Source of the DNA: an uncultured Burkholderiales bacterium
GTDB taxonomy: Bacteria; Pseudomonadota; Gammaproteobacteria; Burkholderiales; Burkholderiaceae_C
NCBI GenBank assembly: GCA_937927685.1
Contig: CALBSC010000075.1
Coordinates: 1-56,604 of the forward strand
DNA: 56,604 bases
Direction of reading: 5' to 3'
Shown: positions 44,024 to 52,761 of the stretch, one piece after another
Numbering within the stretch: position 1 is the first letter of the stretch
Layout of the letters: each line of letters begins with the position of its first letter
The notes under the pieces: model-generated
Seen by the model: the letters and a program-made list of their open reading frames with translations, nothing else
Told to the model about the DNA's origin: nothing
The model's database searches: none
Position numbers and translations under genes: made by a program

Positions 44024-44476
44024 TCAGGGCTTGGCAGGGGCTTGTTGACGCTCTGTGACAAAGCCAATGCGGTTCATGCCGGCTTGCTGGGCGAGGCCCA
44101 TGACTTCAACCACCCGCCCATACGGCACGCGTTCGTCGGCACGCAGCTGCACCTCGGGTAATTCACCGTGGTCCAACGCCAGAGCCTTGGAGGCCTGCGC
44201 GTTCAGGCTGCGTTTGAGGTCATCCAACGCAATGGCTTTGTCATCCAAATACACCGCGCCTTTGGCGTCGATGCTGAGTTTGACAAAGCGCGGCGGGGCG
44301 CTGCTGGCCTGTGCGCCATCTGTTTTGGGCAAATCCAGCTTCAAAGCGCTGACCATCAAGGGTGCGGTGATGATGAAGATGACCAACAAAACCATCATCA
44401 CATCGACCAACGGGGTGACGTTGATGTCGCTCATGGGCGTTTGGCCCGGTGTGCGCTCAAAACGTCCAAAGGCCAT
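44024..44476 (-). CDS. exbD: ExbD/TolR-family biopolymer transport protein
   Basis: 150 residues. A short cytoplasmic N-terminus (MAFGRFERTPGQTPMSDINV) leads into one membrane helix (VDVMMVLLVIFIITAPLMV) with the conserved Asp of the proton path, then a periplasmic domain. It works with the ExbB-like neighbour, coupling the proton gradient to outer membrane transport (TonB or Tol type). Its ATG overlaps the exbB stop by one base (TGATG). Confidence 0.92.
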   Translation of the reverse strand: MAFGRFERTPGQTPMSDINVTPLVDVMMVLLVIFIITAPLMVSALKLDLPKTDGAQASSAPPRFVKLSIDAKGAVYLDDKAIALDDLKRSLNAQASKALALDHGELPEVQLRADERVPYGRVVEVMGLAQQAGMNRIGFVTERQQAPAKP

Positions 44477-45102
44477 CAGAGCACTCGCAGGTCGTGGGCA
44501 AAGCCTTCCAGCTCTTGCTCCAAACGGTTGATGACGCGGCCCATCACGTTAAAGGCATGCACGGCAGGCAAGGCCACGGCCAAGCCCGCCGCCGTCATGA
44601 CCAAGGCCTCGCCCACGGGGCCGGCCACATGCTCGATGGTGAGTTGACCCGCCGTGGCAATGCCCGTGAGTGCGTGATAAATGCCCCACACCGTGCCGAG
44701 CAACCCCACAAAGGGAGCCGTAGAACCGACCGTGGCCAACAGCACTTGACCCGCTTGCAAGCGATGCAACACACCGTGCAAAGCATCGCGCAGCACGCGC
44801 GTGCGCTGGGCAGACACATCACCCTGCGCACCCAAGGTGCCTGGCATGAGCTGTTGATTGGCTTGTGCCAGCGGTAACAACACCGCCGTACGCTCCAGCG
44901 CAGCCAACGCCTGAAGGCCTTGCTGCACATCGCGGGCTTGCCAAAACGCGGCTTTGCCATTCACCACATCTGCGCTCACGCGGTGCAGCAGCCAAGCTTT
45001 GTAAACAATCACGCTCCAACTGGCCACGGACATGGCCAGCAAACCCAGCGCCAAGGTGGCGCTGAGCGCATCCCCTTGCAAAGCGGTGGCGAAGAAATTC
45101 AT
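44476..45102 (-). CDS. exbB: ExbB/TolQ/MotA-family proton channel protein
   Basis: 208 residues with three membrane helices. APFVGLLGTVWGIYHALTGI and LVMTAAGLAVALPAVHAFNVM are ExbB/TolQ signatures. It forms the inner-membrane pentamer around ExbD. No tonB or tol genes are adjacent, so TonB- versus Tol-type use is not settled. It lies between dapB (six bases after it) and exbD. Confidence 0.92.
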   Translation of the reverse strand: MNFFATALQGDALSATLALGLLAMSVASWSVIVYKAWLLHRVSADVVNGKAAFWQARDVQQGLQALAALERTAVLLPLAQANQQLMPGTLGAQGDVSAQRTRVLRDALHGVLHRLQAGQVLLATVGSTAPFVGLLGTVWGIYHALTGIATAGQLTIEHVAGPVGEALVMTAAGLAVALPAVHAFNVMGRVINRLEQELEGFAHDLRVL

Positions 45103-45108
45103 AGGGGC

Positions 45109-45927
45109 TTAACGCAGGTTCAACACATCAAACATGTCGAACAAGCCCTTGCTCTTGCCGGCCAAGAAGCTGGCGGCGCGCAAGCTGCCTTGTGCATAGG
45201 TGGCGCGGCTAGACGACTTATGTGTGACTTCAATGCGTTCACCCGTCCCGGCAAACAACACCGTGTGGTCGCCCACAATGTCGCCGCCGCGGATGGTGGC
45301 AAAGCCAATCGTGGAGGGGTCGCGCTCGCCCGTGTGACCGTAGCGCTCGTACACGGCACAGTCTTTGAGGTCGCGACCCATGGCCTCGGCAATCACCTCG
45401 CCCATCTTGAGCGCCGTGCCCGAGGGGGCATCCACCTTGTGGCGGTGGTGCGCTTCGATGATCTCAATGTCATAGCCCGTGGGCATGGCTTGGGCGGCCA
45501 TTTGCAACAGCTTCAAGGTCACGTTCACACCCACGCTCATGTTGGGTGCCATGACGATGGCGATGTCTTTGGCGGCTTCGGTGATTTCTGCTTTTTGTTC
45601 GTCCGTAAAACCCGTCGTACCAATGACGAGTTTCACGCCCAACTCGCGACAAATTTTCAAGTGCGCCAGCGTGCCCTCAGGGCGCGTGAAGTCAATCAAC
45701 ACTTGACTGTTTTGAAGACCTTTGCGCACATCGGCCTCGATGTTCACGCCGCTGGCTTGGCCCAAAAAGCCAGTGGCATCGTTGCCAATGCCAGGGCTTG
45801 ACGGCACATCTAACGCGCCGGTCAGCAGGCAAGTGGAATCGTTGCGCACAGCTTCGATCAGCATGTGACCCATACGGCCACTGGCGCCAGCAATGGCAAC
45901 TTTCAAAGTATCAGGAGATTGAGCCAT
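45109..45927 (-). CDS. dapB: 4-hydroxy-tetrahydrodipicolinate reductase
   Basis: 272 residues. The NAD(P)H site VAIAGASGRMGHML, the catalytic EAHHRHKVDAPSGTAL and NMSVGVNVTLKLL identify DapB. It acts in lysine and diaminopimelate synthesis. It follows bamE by 22 bases on the same strand. Confidence 0.97.
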   Translation of the reverse strand: MAQSPDTLKVAIAGASGRMGHMLIEAVRNDSTCLLTGALDVPSSPGIGNDATGFLGQASGVNIEADVRKGLQNSQVLIDFTRPEGTLAHLKICRELGVKLVIGTTGFTDEQKAEITEAAKDIAIVMAPNMSVGVNVTLKLLQMAAQAMPTGYDIEIIEAHHRHKVDAPSGTALKMGEVIAEAMGRDLKDCAVYERYGHTGERDPSTIGFATIRGGDIVGDHTVLFAGTGERIEVTHKSSSRATYAQGSLRAASFLAGKSKGLFDMFDVLNLR

Positions 45928-45949
45928 GGTGTGTCGGCACTTTCAAAAA

Positions 45950-46489
45950 TCAACGAACCACTTCAAGCGGCGGGTAAGAAACTGAGCCAGCAGGCGCAGC
46001 AGGCTGAGCCGTGCCTGCCGCGGGGGCGGGCTTGACTGGGAATTTGGCCAAGTCTGCCTCCGTGGCCTTGAGTTCTGGCAATTTAGCAGGAGGGCGGCGG
46101 CTATCTAAACGTGCAGCGAACTCCGCCTCTGTTGGAAGTGGGTCACCTTCCACACGATCAAGCATGTCATTTTTAAAAAACACACTAAAACGTCGTTGCT
46201 GTGGCTCTGAGCCTTGGCGACGAATGGTGAACGCGTAGTCCCAACGATCAGCATGAAACAAACTTGTGACCAAAGGCGTGCCCAAGATGTCACGCACAGC
46301 TTGGCGTGGCATGCCCACACGAAGTGCTTGAACTTGTTCACGCGACACAAAGTTGCCTTGCACGACTTCTGGGCGATAAATCAAACCAGAACAGGCACTG
46401 AGCACCAAGCAAGCAGTCAACCCCACAGCCATAAGGCCATGACGCTGAAGACGGGAGGTTGGGAAAGCGTTTCGACAGAATTCAAACAT
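45950..46489 (-). CDS. bamE: Outer membrane assembly lipoprotein BamE (OmlA/SmpA)
   Basis: 179 residues. The signal ends in the lipobox VLSACSG. LRVGMPRQAVRDILGTPLV and ADRWDYAFTIRRQG are BamE hallmarks. It is a lipid-anchored part of the BAM complex that folds outer membrane barrels. The C-terminal Ala/Pro tail is typical of betaproteobacterial members. The start at 46489 is uncertain: no strong Shine-Dalgarno is seen, and an in-frame ATG closer to the signal core also exists. Confidence 0.88.
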   Translation of the reverse strand: MFEFCRNAFPTSRLQRHGLMAVGLTACLVLSACSGLIYRPEVVQGNFVSREQVQALRVGMPRQAVRDILGTPLVTSLFHADRWDYAFTIRRQGSEPQQRRFSVFFKNDMLDRVEGDPLPTEAEFAARLDSRRPPAKLPELKATEADLAKFPVKPAPAAGTAQPAAPAGSVSYPPLEVVR

Positions 46490-46572
46490 GATGTGAAAGG
46501 CCGAATGAGGCGCTAAGGCGTATAACAAGTTCATTCTAACGGCGCAGCTAGATGGGCCGTTGACGGGTAACG

Positions 46573-47520
46573 TTATTTGCCCGACATGGCACGTTGATGG
46601 CGCGCAATGAATTCTTGGTACGTGTCTACGCCGCGCAACTGCAAAATCGAGTTACGCACCGCAGCTTCCACCAACACAGCAATGTTGCGACCAGCCACCA
46701 CTTGAATGACCACTTTACGCACGGGTACGCCTAGGACGTCTTGCGTGAGTGGCTCGTGGGGCAAGCGCTCGTAGTCACGCTCTAACGTCTCTTTGCGTAC
46801 TAGGTGCACGATGAGCTTCAAACGCATCTTGCGACGCACCGCGGTCTCACCAAAGATGGCACGGATGTCGAGCAAACCAATGCCACGCACTTCGAGCAAG
46901 TTTTGCAGCAACTCAGGGCAGCGCCCTTCAATGGTGGTTTGGTTAATGCGGTACAAATCCACTGCGTCATCGGCCACCAAGCCGTTGCCACGGGAAATCA
47001 ATTCCAAGCCCAACTCACTTTTACCCAAACCAGACTCGCCGGTGATCATCACACCCAAGCCCAAAATATCCATGAACACGCCGTGCATGGTGGTGCGGTC
47101 CGCGAAATGCTTAGAAAGATAAGCTCGCAATAAATCAATGACAAATGCCGCTGATTCATTGGTAGCAAATAACGGGATTTGTGCGCGCTCACACATCGAA
47201 ATCAATGCTTCTGACGGCTGCTGGCCATCTGCCAACACCAACATGGGCGGCTCTAGCGTGACGATACGTGCGATGCGACGGGCACTGTCTTCAGGAGATG
47301 CTTTGCTGACATAGTTAGCTTCGCGCTCACCTAGCACCTGCACACGATAAGGGTGGATGTAATTTAGATAGCCCACCAAGTCAGCACCAGAACGGGCGCT
47401 GCGTACAGCCACCTCGTCAAAGTGACGCTCTGAAGCGCCTAGACCCGCAATCCATTCCCAACGCAGTCGCGTGCGAAATGCTTCAAACAGCACATCCGCG
47501 CTGATGACGGAAGGCCTCAC
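46573..47520 (-). CDS. hprK: HPr kinase/phosphorylase
   Basis: 315 residues. Walker A is GESGLGKSELGLELI, and the C-terminal GRNIAVLVEAAVRN is the HprK/P signature. It phosphorylates and dephosphorylates a serine of HPr. The gene starts at a GTG that overlaps the ptsN stop (GTGA). In betaproteobacteria this enzyme belongs to the nitrogen-related PTS; HPr and EI genes are not in the window. Confidence 0.95.
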   Translation of the reverse strand: MRPSVISADVLFEAFRTRLRWEWIAGLGASERHFDEVAVRSARSGADLVGYLNYIHPYRVQVLGEREANYVSKASPEDSARRIARIVTLEPPMLVLADGQQPSEALISMCERAQIPLFATNESAAFVIDLLRAYLSKHFADRTTMHGVFMDILGLGVMITGESGLGKSELGLELISRGNGLVADDAVDLYRINQTTIEGRCPELLQNLLEVRGIGLLDIRAIFGETAVRRKMRLKLIVHLVRKETLERDYERLPHEPLTQDVLGVPVRKVVIQVVAGRNIAVLVEAAVRNSILQLRGVDTYQEFIARHQRAMSGK

Positions 47521-47981
47521 GGTTGCACCGAATTCCAGGTAGAGATGATGCGGTGGAGTTCCAACGCATCATCACAGGTTTTGATTTTTTCTCGCAAACT
47601 AGTATCACTGAGGAGTTCTGCGATCTCAGACAAGATCTCGAGGTGCTTTTGCGTGGACGCTTCTGGCACCAACAAAAAGATCAGCAAGCTCACAGGCTGC
47701 TCGTCTGGGGCATCAAAGCCGATGGCTTTGTCCAACTGGAATACAGCTGCCATTGGGGCCTTCAAGCCTTTGATGCGACCATGCGGAATCGCCACGCCAT
47801 GACCCAAACCTGTTGAGCCCAAACGCTCACGCGCAAACAAGCTCTCGGCCACCAAGGCGCGATTAAGGCCGTGAAGGCCTTCAAACAACAAGCCCGCTTC
47901 TTCAAAAGCGCGCTTTTTGCTGGTGACCTCAACATGCACAAGAACTTGTGCGGAAGGAAGAATGGAAGCTAGGCGATTCAT
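47517..47981 (-). CDS. ptsN: PTS EIIA-Ntr protein PtsN
   Basis: 154 residues. The phosphorylated His is in HGVAIPHGRIKG; FEGLHGLNRALVAESLFARE is typical of EIIA-Ntr. It is a regulator, not a sugar carrier; in E. coli its unphosphorylated form affects potassium transport and stress systems. Start at 47981 (MNRLASILPS) by family fit. Upstream is a strong terminator, so ptsN-hprK has its own promoter. Confidence 0.94.
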   Translation of the reverse strand: MNRLASILPSAQVLVHVEVTSKKRAFEEAGLLFEGLHGLNRALVAESLFARERLGSTGLGHGVAIPHGRIKGLKAPMAAVFQLDKAIGFDAPDEQPVSLLIFLLVPEASTQKHLEILSEIAELLSDTSLREKIKTCDDALELHRIISTWNSVQP

Positions 47982-48029
47982 GGTTGAGCGCAGATTATGC
48001 ACTCACAAAATAACAGAGTCTAAAACGAC

Positions 48030-48054
48030 AAAACCGCCGGGATACGGCGGTTTT
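48030..48054. terminator. Strong bidirectional Rho-independent terminator
   Basis: A CCGCC/GGCGG stem extended by AAAA/TTTT on both sides (AAAACCGCC, seven-base loop, GGCGGTTTT). It lies between the hpf stop and ptsN start, both on the minus strand, so it ends the hpf transcript. Confidence 0.9.
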
Positions 48055-48070
48055 GATAAGTTTACAAAGA

Positions 48071-48400
48071 TCACATCAAGCGTTTTGGACTCTCGTGATG
48101 GTGATTTTGCAAACGGTCCTTGTGTTTGACCACCTGTCGGTCCAGTTTGTCTACCAAATCATCCACCGCGGCATACATGTCTTCATGCGCACTTTCAGCA
48201 AACATGTCATTGCCCTTCACGTGGATATTGCATTCAGCTTTTTGACGACGCTCTTTCTCGGTTTGGTTCTCAATGCTTAACAGCACCTTCACATCCACCA
48301 CTTGATCAAAATGTCGGGTGATTCGGTCTAGCTTGCCTGTCACATAGGTGCGCAGGGCGGGGGTTACTTCAAGATGGTGTCCACTGATCGTCAAGTTCAT
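48071..48400 (-). CDS. hpf: Short-form ribosome hibernation promoting factor
   Basis: 109 residues. MNLTISGHHLEVTPALRTYV and NIHVKGNDMFAESAHEDMYAA with the C-terminal basic tail mark a short HPF. It forms inactive 100S ribosomes in stationary phase. The ATG at 48400 follows GGAGG by six bases. In many proteobacteria rpoN precedes hpf; here a divergent corA does, so rpoN is elsewhere. Confidence 0.94.
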   Translation of the reverse strand: MNLTISGHHLEVTPALRTYVTGKLDRITRHFDQVVDVKVLLSIENQTEKERRQKAECNIHVKGNDMFAESAHEDMYAAVDDLVDKLDRQVVKHKDRLQNHHHESPKRLM

Positions 48401-48438
48401 AAAAAACCTCCATTGAGTTAGCGCTTTCACTATGCGCC

Positions 48439-48456
48439 TGCCTTTTGAAAAAGGCA
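48439..48456. repeat. 18-bp palindrome upstream of hpf
   Basis: TGCCTTTT-GA-AAAAGGCA is a perfect inverted repeat with a two-base centre, about 40 bases upstream of the hpf ATG and about 70 bases upstream of the corA -10 candidate. Symmetry and location suggest a protein operator in the shared divergent control region; as RNA it would be a short hairpin without a proper U-tract. Confidence 0.5.
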
Positions 48457-48524
48457 ATGGGTTGAACTCAAAAACCGCTCAAAAACGCCCTACGGAAAAC
48501 CCCTAGACTGCAACGCGACGGTGC

Positions 48525-48640
48525 CATAATCTGATCCACATCAACAGCGGAGCCATCTCCTTGGAAACCTACCCTAGTCGGTAGCTTTCGGATCGCATCA
48601 GGCCTTTCAAGCGCCACGCGAGTTCGAAAGCTGCATTTTT
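48525..48640 (+). promoter_or_regulatory. Structured corA leader with overlapping hairpins and U-tract (attenuator/riboswitch-like)
   Basis: CATAAT (48525-48530) is a plausible -10. Downstream, CTACC (48569-48573) pairs with GGTAG (48580-48584). The second hairpin pairs AGCTTTCG (48583-48590) with CGAAAGCT (48625-48632), helped by an inner TCGC/GCGA, and is followed by GCATTTTT, a terminator-like end about 40 bases before the ATG. The hairpins overlap by two bases and could compete. No known riboswitch consensus was recognised. Confidence 0.45.
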
Positions 48641-48679
48641 CACCCTTCGAATTTCTGCGCTACACACGCAAGGACTGCC

Positions 48680-49666
48680 ATGCTCAATATCTTCACGCTG
48701 GCCAACGGTCGTCTCTTCCAAGAAGAGATCGAATCGCTGGAAGAACTCTCCAAATTCCGTCCCATCTGGGTTGACCTTGAAGCGCCCACGCTTGAGGAAA
48801 AACGCTGGATCAAACAGTACTACGGTCTCTCCATCCCTGAAGACGCGATGGATGAAGACATCGAGGAATCAGCCCGCTTCTACGAGGAAGACAACGGTGA
48901 ACTCCACATTCGCAGCGACTTTTTGATTGCGGACGAAGACGAGCCACGTACCGTGCGCGTGGCGTTCATCTTGAACCAAAACAACGCGTCGCTGCGCAGC
49001 CGTGGCGTGTTGTTCTCCATACACGATGAAGACGTGCCCGTGTTCCGCTTGCTGCGCATGCGTGCGCGCCGTGCGCCAGGCCTGATTGAAGACGATAAAG
49101 ACGTCTTGCTTAAGCTGTTTGACGCAGATGCCGAATACTCCGCCGACACGCTGGAAGGTATCTACGACCAGCTGGAAAAAGCTGGCAAGCTGGTGTTGTC
49201 GGAAGATGTGACGGACGTGCTGGCCGGCGAAGTGCTGGGCGCCATTGCCCGTCAAGAGGACTTGAACGGTCGCATTCGCCGCAACGTCATGGACACCCGC
49301 CGCGCGGTCAGCTTCATGATGCGCTCTCGCATGCTCAACGCCGACCAGTTTGAAGAAGCCCGTCAAATTTTGCGAGACATTGAATCGCTCGACAACCACA
49401 CGGCCTTCTTGTTCGACAAGATCAATTTCTTGATGGACGCGACCGTGGGTTTCATCAACATCAACCAGAACAAGATCATCAAGATCTTTTCAGTAGCCAG
49501 CGTGGCCTTACTGCCGCCTACGTTGATCGCAAGCATCTATGGCATGAACTTCCAGTTCATGCCCGAACTAGACAAGACTTGGGGCTACCCCTACGCGCTA
49601 GCTTTGATGATTGCCAGCGCCTTGGTACCCATGTGGTACTTCCGCAAGCGCGGCTGGCTCAAGTAA
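48680..49666 (+). CDS. corA: CorA-family magnesium/cobalt transporter
   Basis: 328 residues. A long acidic cytoplasmic domain, then two C-terminal helices with the YGMNF signature at the end of the first (IASIYGMNFQFMPE) and a basic C-terminal tail. It forms a pentameric Mg2+ channel in the inner membrane. The leader before it is structured. The TAA stop abuts the stop codon of the convergent mtnN with no space. Confidence 0.95.
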   Translation: MLNIFTLANGRLFQEEIESLEELSKFRPIWVDLEAPTLEEKRWIKQYYGLSIPEDAMDEDIEESARFYEEDNGELHIRSDFLIADEDEPRTVRVAFILNQNNASLRSRGVLFSIHDEDVPVFRLLRMRARRAPGLIEDDKDVLLKLFDADAEYSADTLEGIYDQLEKAGKLVLSEDVTDVLAGEVLGAIARQEDLNGRIRRNVMDTRRAVSFMMRSRMLNADQFEEARQILRDIESLDNHTAFLFDKINFLMDATVGFININQNKIIKIFSVASVALLPPTLIASIYGMNFQFMPELDKTWGYPYALALMIASALVPMWYFRKRGWLK

Positions 49667-50425
49667 TCAGACGGGCAAAGCAGCCAGCAGGCGGTCTAGC
49701 ACCGCCACGCTGTAACGACTGGCAATGCTTTGAATAAATTTCGGAAAGTCCACATGCGCCACGTCATCGGCGCGGTCTGAAATCGTGCGCACAGCAGCCA
49801 ACGGCACGCCGTAGTCGTGGCAGACCTGCGCCATCGCGGCACATTCCATCTCTACCGCCAAGGCATCGGGCAGGTCACGCTGCAAAGCTTGGCTCTCCAG
49901 AGTTTGCGACACAAAGCGGTCGCCACTGGCAATCAAACCTTGATGCACTTGGACCTTAGGTAAATCTAAATTGAGCCACTCCGTTTGTGGCAACGTAGCC
50001 AACATGTCCTGCATGGCCAACGGCGCAGCGGCAACCAAGGCATTGCTCAACGCTGCATCGGCCGGAAAACGCGTCATACCGGTCAAAGGCACTTCGTGAC
50101 GCGGGAACAAAGGCGACGCATCCATGTCATGCTGAATAAACTCACTCGCCACCACCACATCACCCACGTTGACGTTTGCTGCTAAGCCACCCGCCACACC
50201 GGTAAAGACGATACGGGTCACACCAAAACGTTCGATCAGGGTTGTCGCCGTGGTGGCGGCTGCCACCTTGCCGATGCGCGAGAGCACGGCCACCACCTCG
50301 TGGCCATGCCAATGCCCCACCCAAAACTCCCGGCCTGCTACGACAGTTTTTTGTTCATCGGGCATGCGCGCTAGCACCGCCGCCAGCTCTTCATGCATGG
50401 CGCTGACCAACGCAATGCGGCTCAT
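49667..50425 (-). CDS. mtnN: 5'-methylthioadenosine/S-adenosylhomocysteine nucleosidase
   Basis: 252 residues. FTGVAGGLAANVNVGDVVVAS and the catalytic Asp region ISDRADDVAHVDF identify the MTAN fold; VEMECAAMAQV binds the ribose and methylthio parts. It cleaves MTA and SAH, feeding methionine salvage and autoinducer precursor formation. Its ATG overlaps the fadD-like stop (ATGA). The family start MSRIALVSAM decides the N-terminus. Confidence 0.94.
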   Translation of the reverse strand: MSRIALVSAMHEELAAVLARMPDEQKTVVAGREFWVGHWHGHEVVAVLSRIGKVAAATTATTLIERFGVTRIVFTGVAGGLAANVNVGDVVVASEFIQHDMDASPLFPRHEVPLTGMTRFPADAALSNALVAAAPLAMQDMLATLPQTEWLNLDLPKVQVHQGLIASGDRFVSQTLESQALQRDLPDALAVEMECAAMAQVCHDYGVPLAAVRTISDRADDVAHVDFPKFIQSIASRYSVAVLDRLLAALPV

Positions 50426-52110
50426 GCTGGCTTTTGGTCCCGCAGCTCGCGGCGCAGTACTTTGCCAACAGGCGTTTTGGGCAATTCTGTACGGAACTCG
50501 ACCACACGTGGTCGCTTGTAGCCAGTCAAGTTGTGGCGGCAATGCTCCATCACTTGCGCATCCGTGAGAGACGGATCTTTCTTGACCACCACCAACTTAA
50601 CGGCTTCGCCAGAATGCTCGTCTGGAATGCCAATGACTGCGCACTCCAACACGCCGGGCATCCCTGCCACCACTTCTTCTATCTCATTGGGGTAAACGTT
50701 GAAGCCGCTGACCAGAATCATGTCTTTTTTGCGGTCCACGATGCGAAAGAAACCGCGTTCGTCCATCACACCCACATCGCCGGATTTGAAGAAGCCATCT
50801 GCGGTCATCACGCGCGCCGTTTCGTCAGGGCGCTGCCAGTAGCCAGCCATCACCTGAGGGCCGCGAATGGCAATCTCTCCGGGCTGACCAACGGACACTT
50901 CGTTGCCTTCGTCGTCAATGATCTTCATATCTGTACTTGGCAATGGCAAACCTATCGAACCATTGAAGGCTTTGCTGGTCACTGGGTTGCTGCTGGCGCC
51001 AGGACTGGTTTCTGACAAGCCATAGGCTTCGCAAATGGGGCAACCTGTTTTCTCAAGCCACAACTTCGCCACAGGACCTTGCACCGCGGTGCCGCCACCG
51101 AGCGACAACACCAAGTTTGACCAATCTACTTTGGCAAAGTCTGGATGGTTAGCCAATGCATTAAATAGGGTGTTCACCGCCGGGAAAATGTGGAAGCGAT
51201 GCTTGGCCAATTCTTTGCAAACAGCTGGGATATCGCGGGGGTTAGGAATCAGCACCGAACAACCCCCCATACGCATGCATGACATCAAGTTCAAGTTGAA
51301 AGCAAAGATGTGATACAGCGGCAATGGACAAATAAAGATCGGCTGCTCATGTCCAGGAATGCGTGTCAGGGCAGGCTCGCACCACGCAGCCGCTTGCAGC
51401 ATGTTCGCTATCAAATTACGATGCAACAACTCTGCGCCTTTGGCCACACCCGTTGTTCCGCCTGTGTACTGCAGCACGGCTAAATCATCACCATGAATTT
51501 CTGGCAAGGTAAGCGTACAACGTTCGCCTTGGGTCAACGTGTCGTTGAAGCGCACGGCCGTTGGCAGGGCAAATGACGGCACCATTTTTTTAACTTTGCG
51601 AACCACATGGTTCACCAGCGTACCTTTGAGCCAGCCCAAGCGGTCGCCCATCGCACACAACACGATGTGTTTAACAGGCGTACGTTCCAAACACTCTTGC
51701 AGCGTAGCGCCAAAATTCTCAAGAATCACAATCGCTTTGGCATCTGCATCTTTGAGCTGTGCCTCTAGCTCGCGTGGGGTGTAAAGCGGGTTGATGTTGA
51801 CCACCACAAACCCAGCACGCAGAACGGCAGCTACGGCAATGGGGTACTGCAACACATTAGGCAACATGATGGCCACGCGGTCACCAAACACCAGCCCCAA
51901 ACTTTGCAAATAGGCTGCAAAAACTTGACTGAAACGGTCTAGCTCTTTGTAGCTCAGCCCTTTGCCCAAAAAGCTGAATGCAGTGCGCTCGCCATACTGG
52001 CGAAAGCTTTCTTGCATCAAATCGACGATCGAGCTGTAAGCGTGCGCATCTATTTCCGCAGGAACACCTTCAGGGTAGGAGCTAAGCCAAGGCTTTTGTG
52101 TAGAGTTCAT
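50422..52110 (-). CDS. fadD: Long-chain fatty-acid-CoA ligase
   Basis: 562 residues. P-loop YTGGTTGVAKGAELLHRN, EAYGLSETSP, and the FFKSGDVGVMDERGFFRIVDRKKD hinge identify a FadD-type ANL enzyme activating fatty acids to CoA esters at the inner membrane. The N-terminal PWLSSYPEGVPAEID resembles E. coli FadD. Coupled to mtnN by a four-base overlap, an odd but recurrent pairing. A short divergent spacer separates it from the nudJ-like gene. Confidence 0.93.
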   Translation of the reverse strand: MNSTQKPWLSSYPEGVPAEIDAHAYSSIVDLMQESFRQYGERTAFSFLGKGLSYKELDRFSQVFAAYLQSLGLVFGDRVAIMLPNVLQYPIAVAAVLRAGFVVVNINPLYTPRELEAQLKDADAKAIVILENFGATLQECLERTPVKHIVLCAMGDRLGWLKGTLVNHVVRKVKKMVPSFALPTAVRFNDTLTQGERCTLTLPEIHGDDLAVLQYTGGTTGVAKGAELLHRNLIANMLQAAAWCEPALTRIPGHEQPIFICPLPLYHIFAFNLNLMSCMRMGGCSVLIPNPRDIPAVCKELAKHRFHIFPAVNTLFNALANHPDFAKVDWSNLVLSLGGGTAVQGPVAKLWLEKTGCPICEAYGLSETSPGASSNPVTSKAFNGSIGLPLPSTDMKIIDDEGNEVSVGQPGEIAIRGPQVMAGYWQRPDETARVMTADGFFKSGDVGVMDERGFFRIVDRKKDMILVSGFNVYPNEIEEVVAGMPGVLECAVIGIPDEHSGEAVKLVVVKKDPSLTDAQVMEHCRHNLTGYKRPRVVEFRTELPKTPVGKVLRRELRDQKPA

Positions 52111-52253
52111 GCAATTGCCTTTGGCTGTCTTTTGAGCAGGAAACGCATCACGCGGTGCACCTTTTTTATGTAACTATCGCTGTCAGAGTGATGCAAGGTT
52201 ACACGACTTTGCACCGGTTAATGAGGCGTAAAAACCCGAAAGATAATGACCAA

Positions 52254-52754
52254 ATGAATAAACGTTGGAAGCCCAGTGTCACCGTCGCCGCCATCATCGA
52301 ACGCGACGGTCGTTACCTATTGATCGAAGAGCACACGCCCGAAGGCCTGCGCCTGAACAACCCTGCGGGACACCTCGACCCAGGCGAGTCGCCCAAAGAT
52401 GGGTGCGCACGCGAAGCGCTGGAAGAAACCACGCACACGTTTAAACCCTCAGAACTTGTGGGTATCTACATCTCGCGCTTGCAGCGTCCCGCACGCGAAG
52501 GCCGCGCTGCAGAAGACATAACCTACTTTCGCCTCGCGTTTTGCGGCGAACTGGGCGAGCAAGTGCCGGGAGCCAAACTGGACAAAGGCATCGTGCGCAC
52601 GCTGTGGATGACGCCAGACGAAATTCGCGCCAACGTGCATCGCCTGCGGAGCCCACTTGTGCTGCGTTGCATGGAAGACCACTTGGCTGGTCAGCGCTTC
52701 CCACTCGACATCATCTACACAGACCCCAGCGTGCTGCATCCTGCAAAGGGATAA
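52254..52754 (+). CDS. nudJ: NudJ-like Nudix hydrolase
   Basis: 166 residues. The Nudix box is GHLDPGESPKDGCAREALEET; its last Gly-hydrophobic pair is replaced by Thr-His, a departure also seen in some NudJ relatives. VTVAAIIERDGRYLLIEEHTPEGLRLN and the VRTLWMTPDEIRA region match NudJ, a (di)phosphohydrolase with thiamin pyrophosphate and nucleoside di-/triphosphate activity in E. coli. It precedes mnmA by seven bases, the same order as in E. coli. Start chosen from family similarity; the SD is weak. Confidence 0.87.
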   Translation: MNKRWKPSVTVAAIIERDGRYLLIEEHTPEGLRLNNPAGHLDPGESPKDGCAREALEETTHTFKPSELVGIYISRLQRPAREGRAAEDITYFRLAFCGELGEQVPGAKLDKGIVRTLWMTPDEIRANVHRLRSPLVLRCMEDHLAGQRFPLDIIYTDPSVLHPAKG

Positions 52755-52761
52755 TTGCCAC

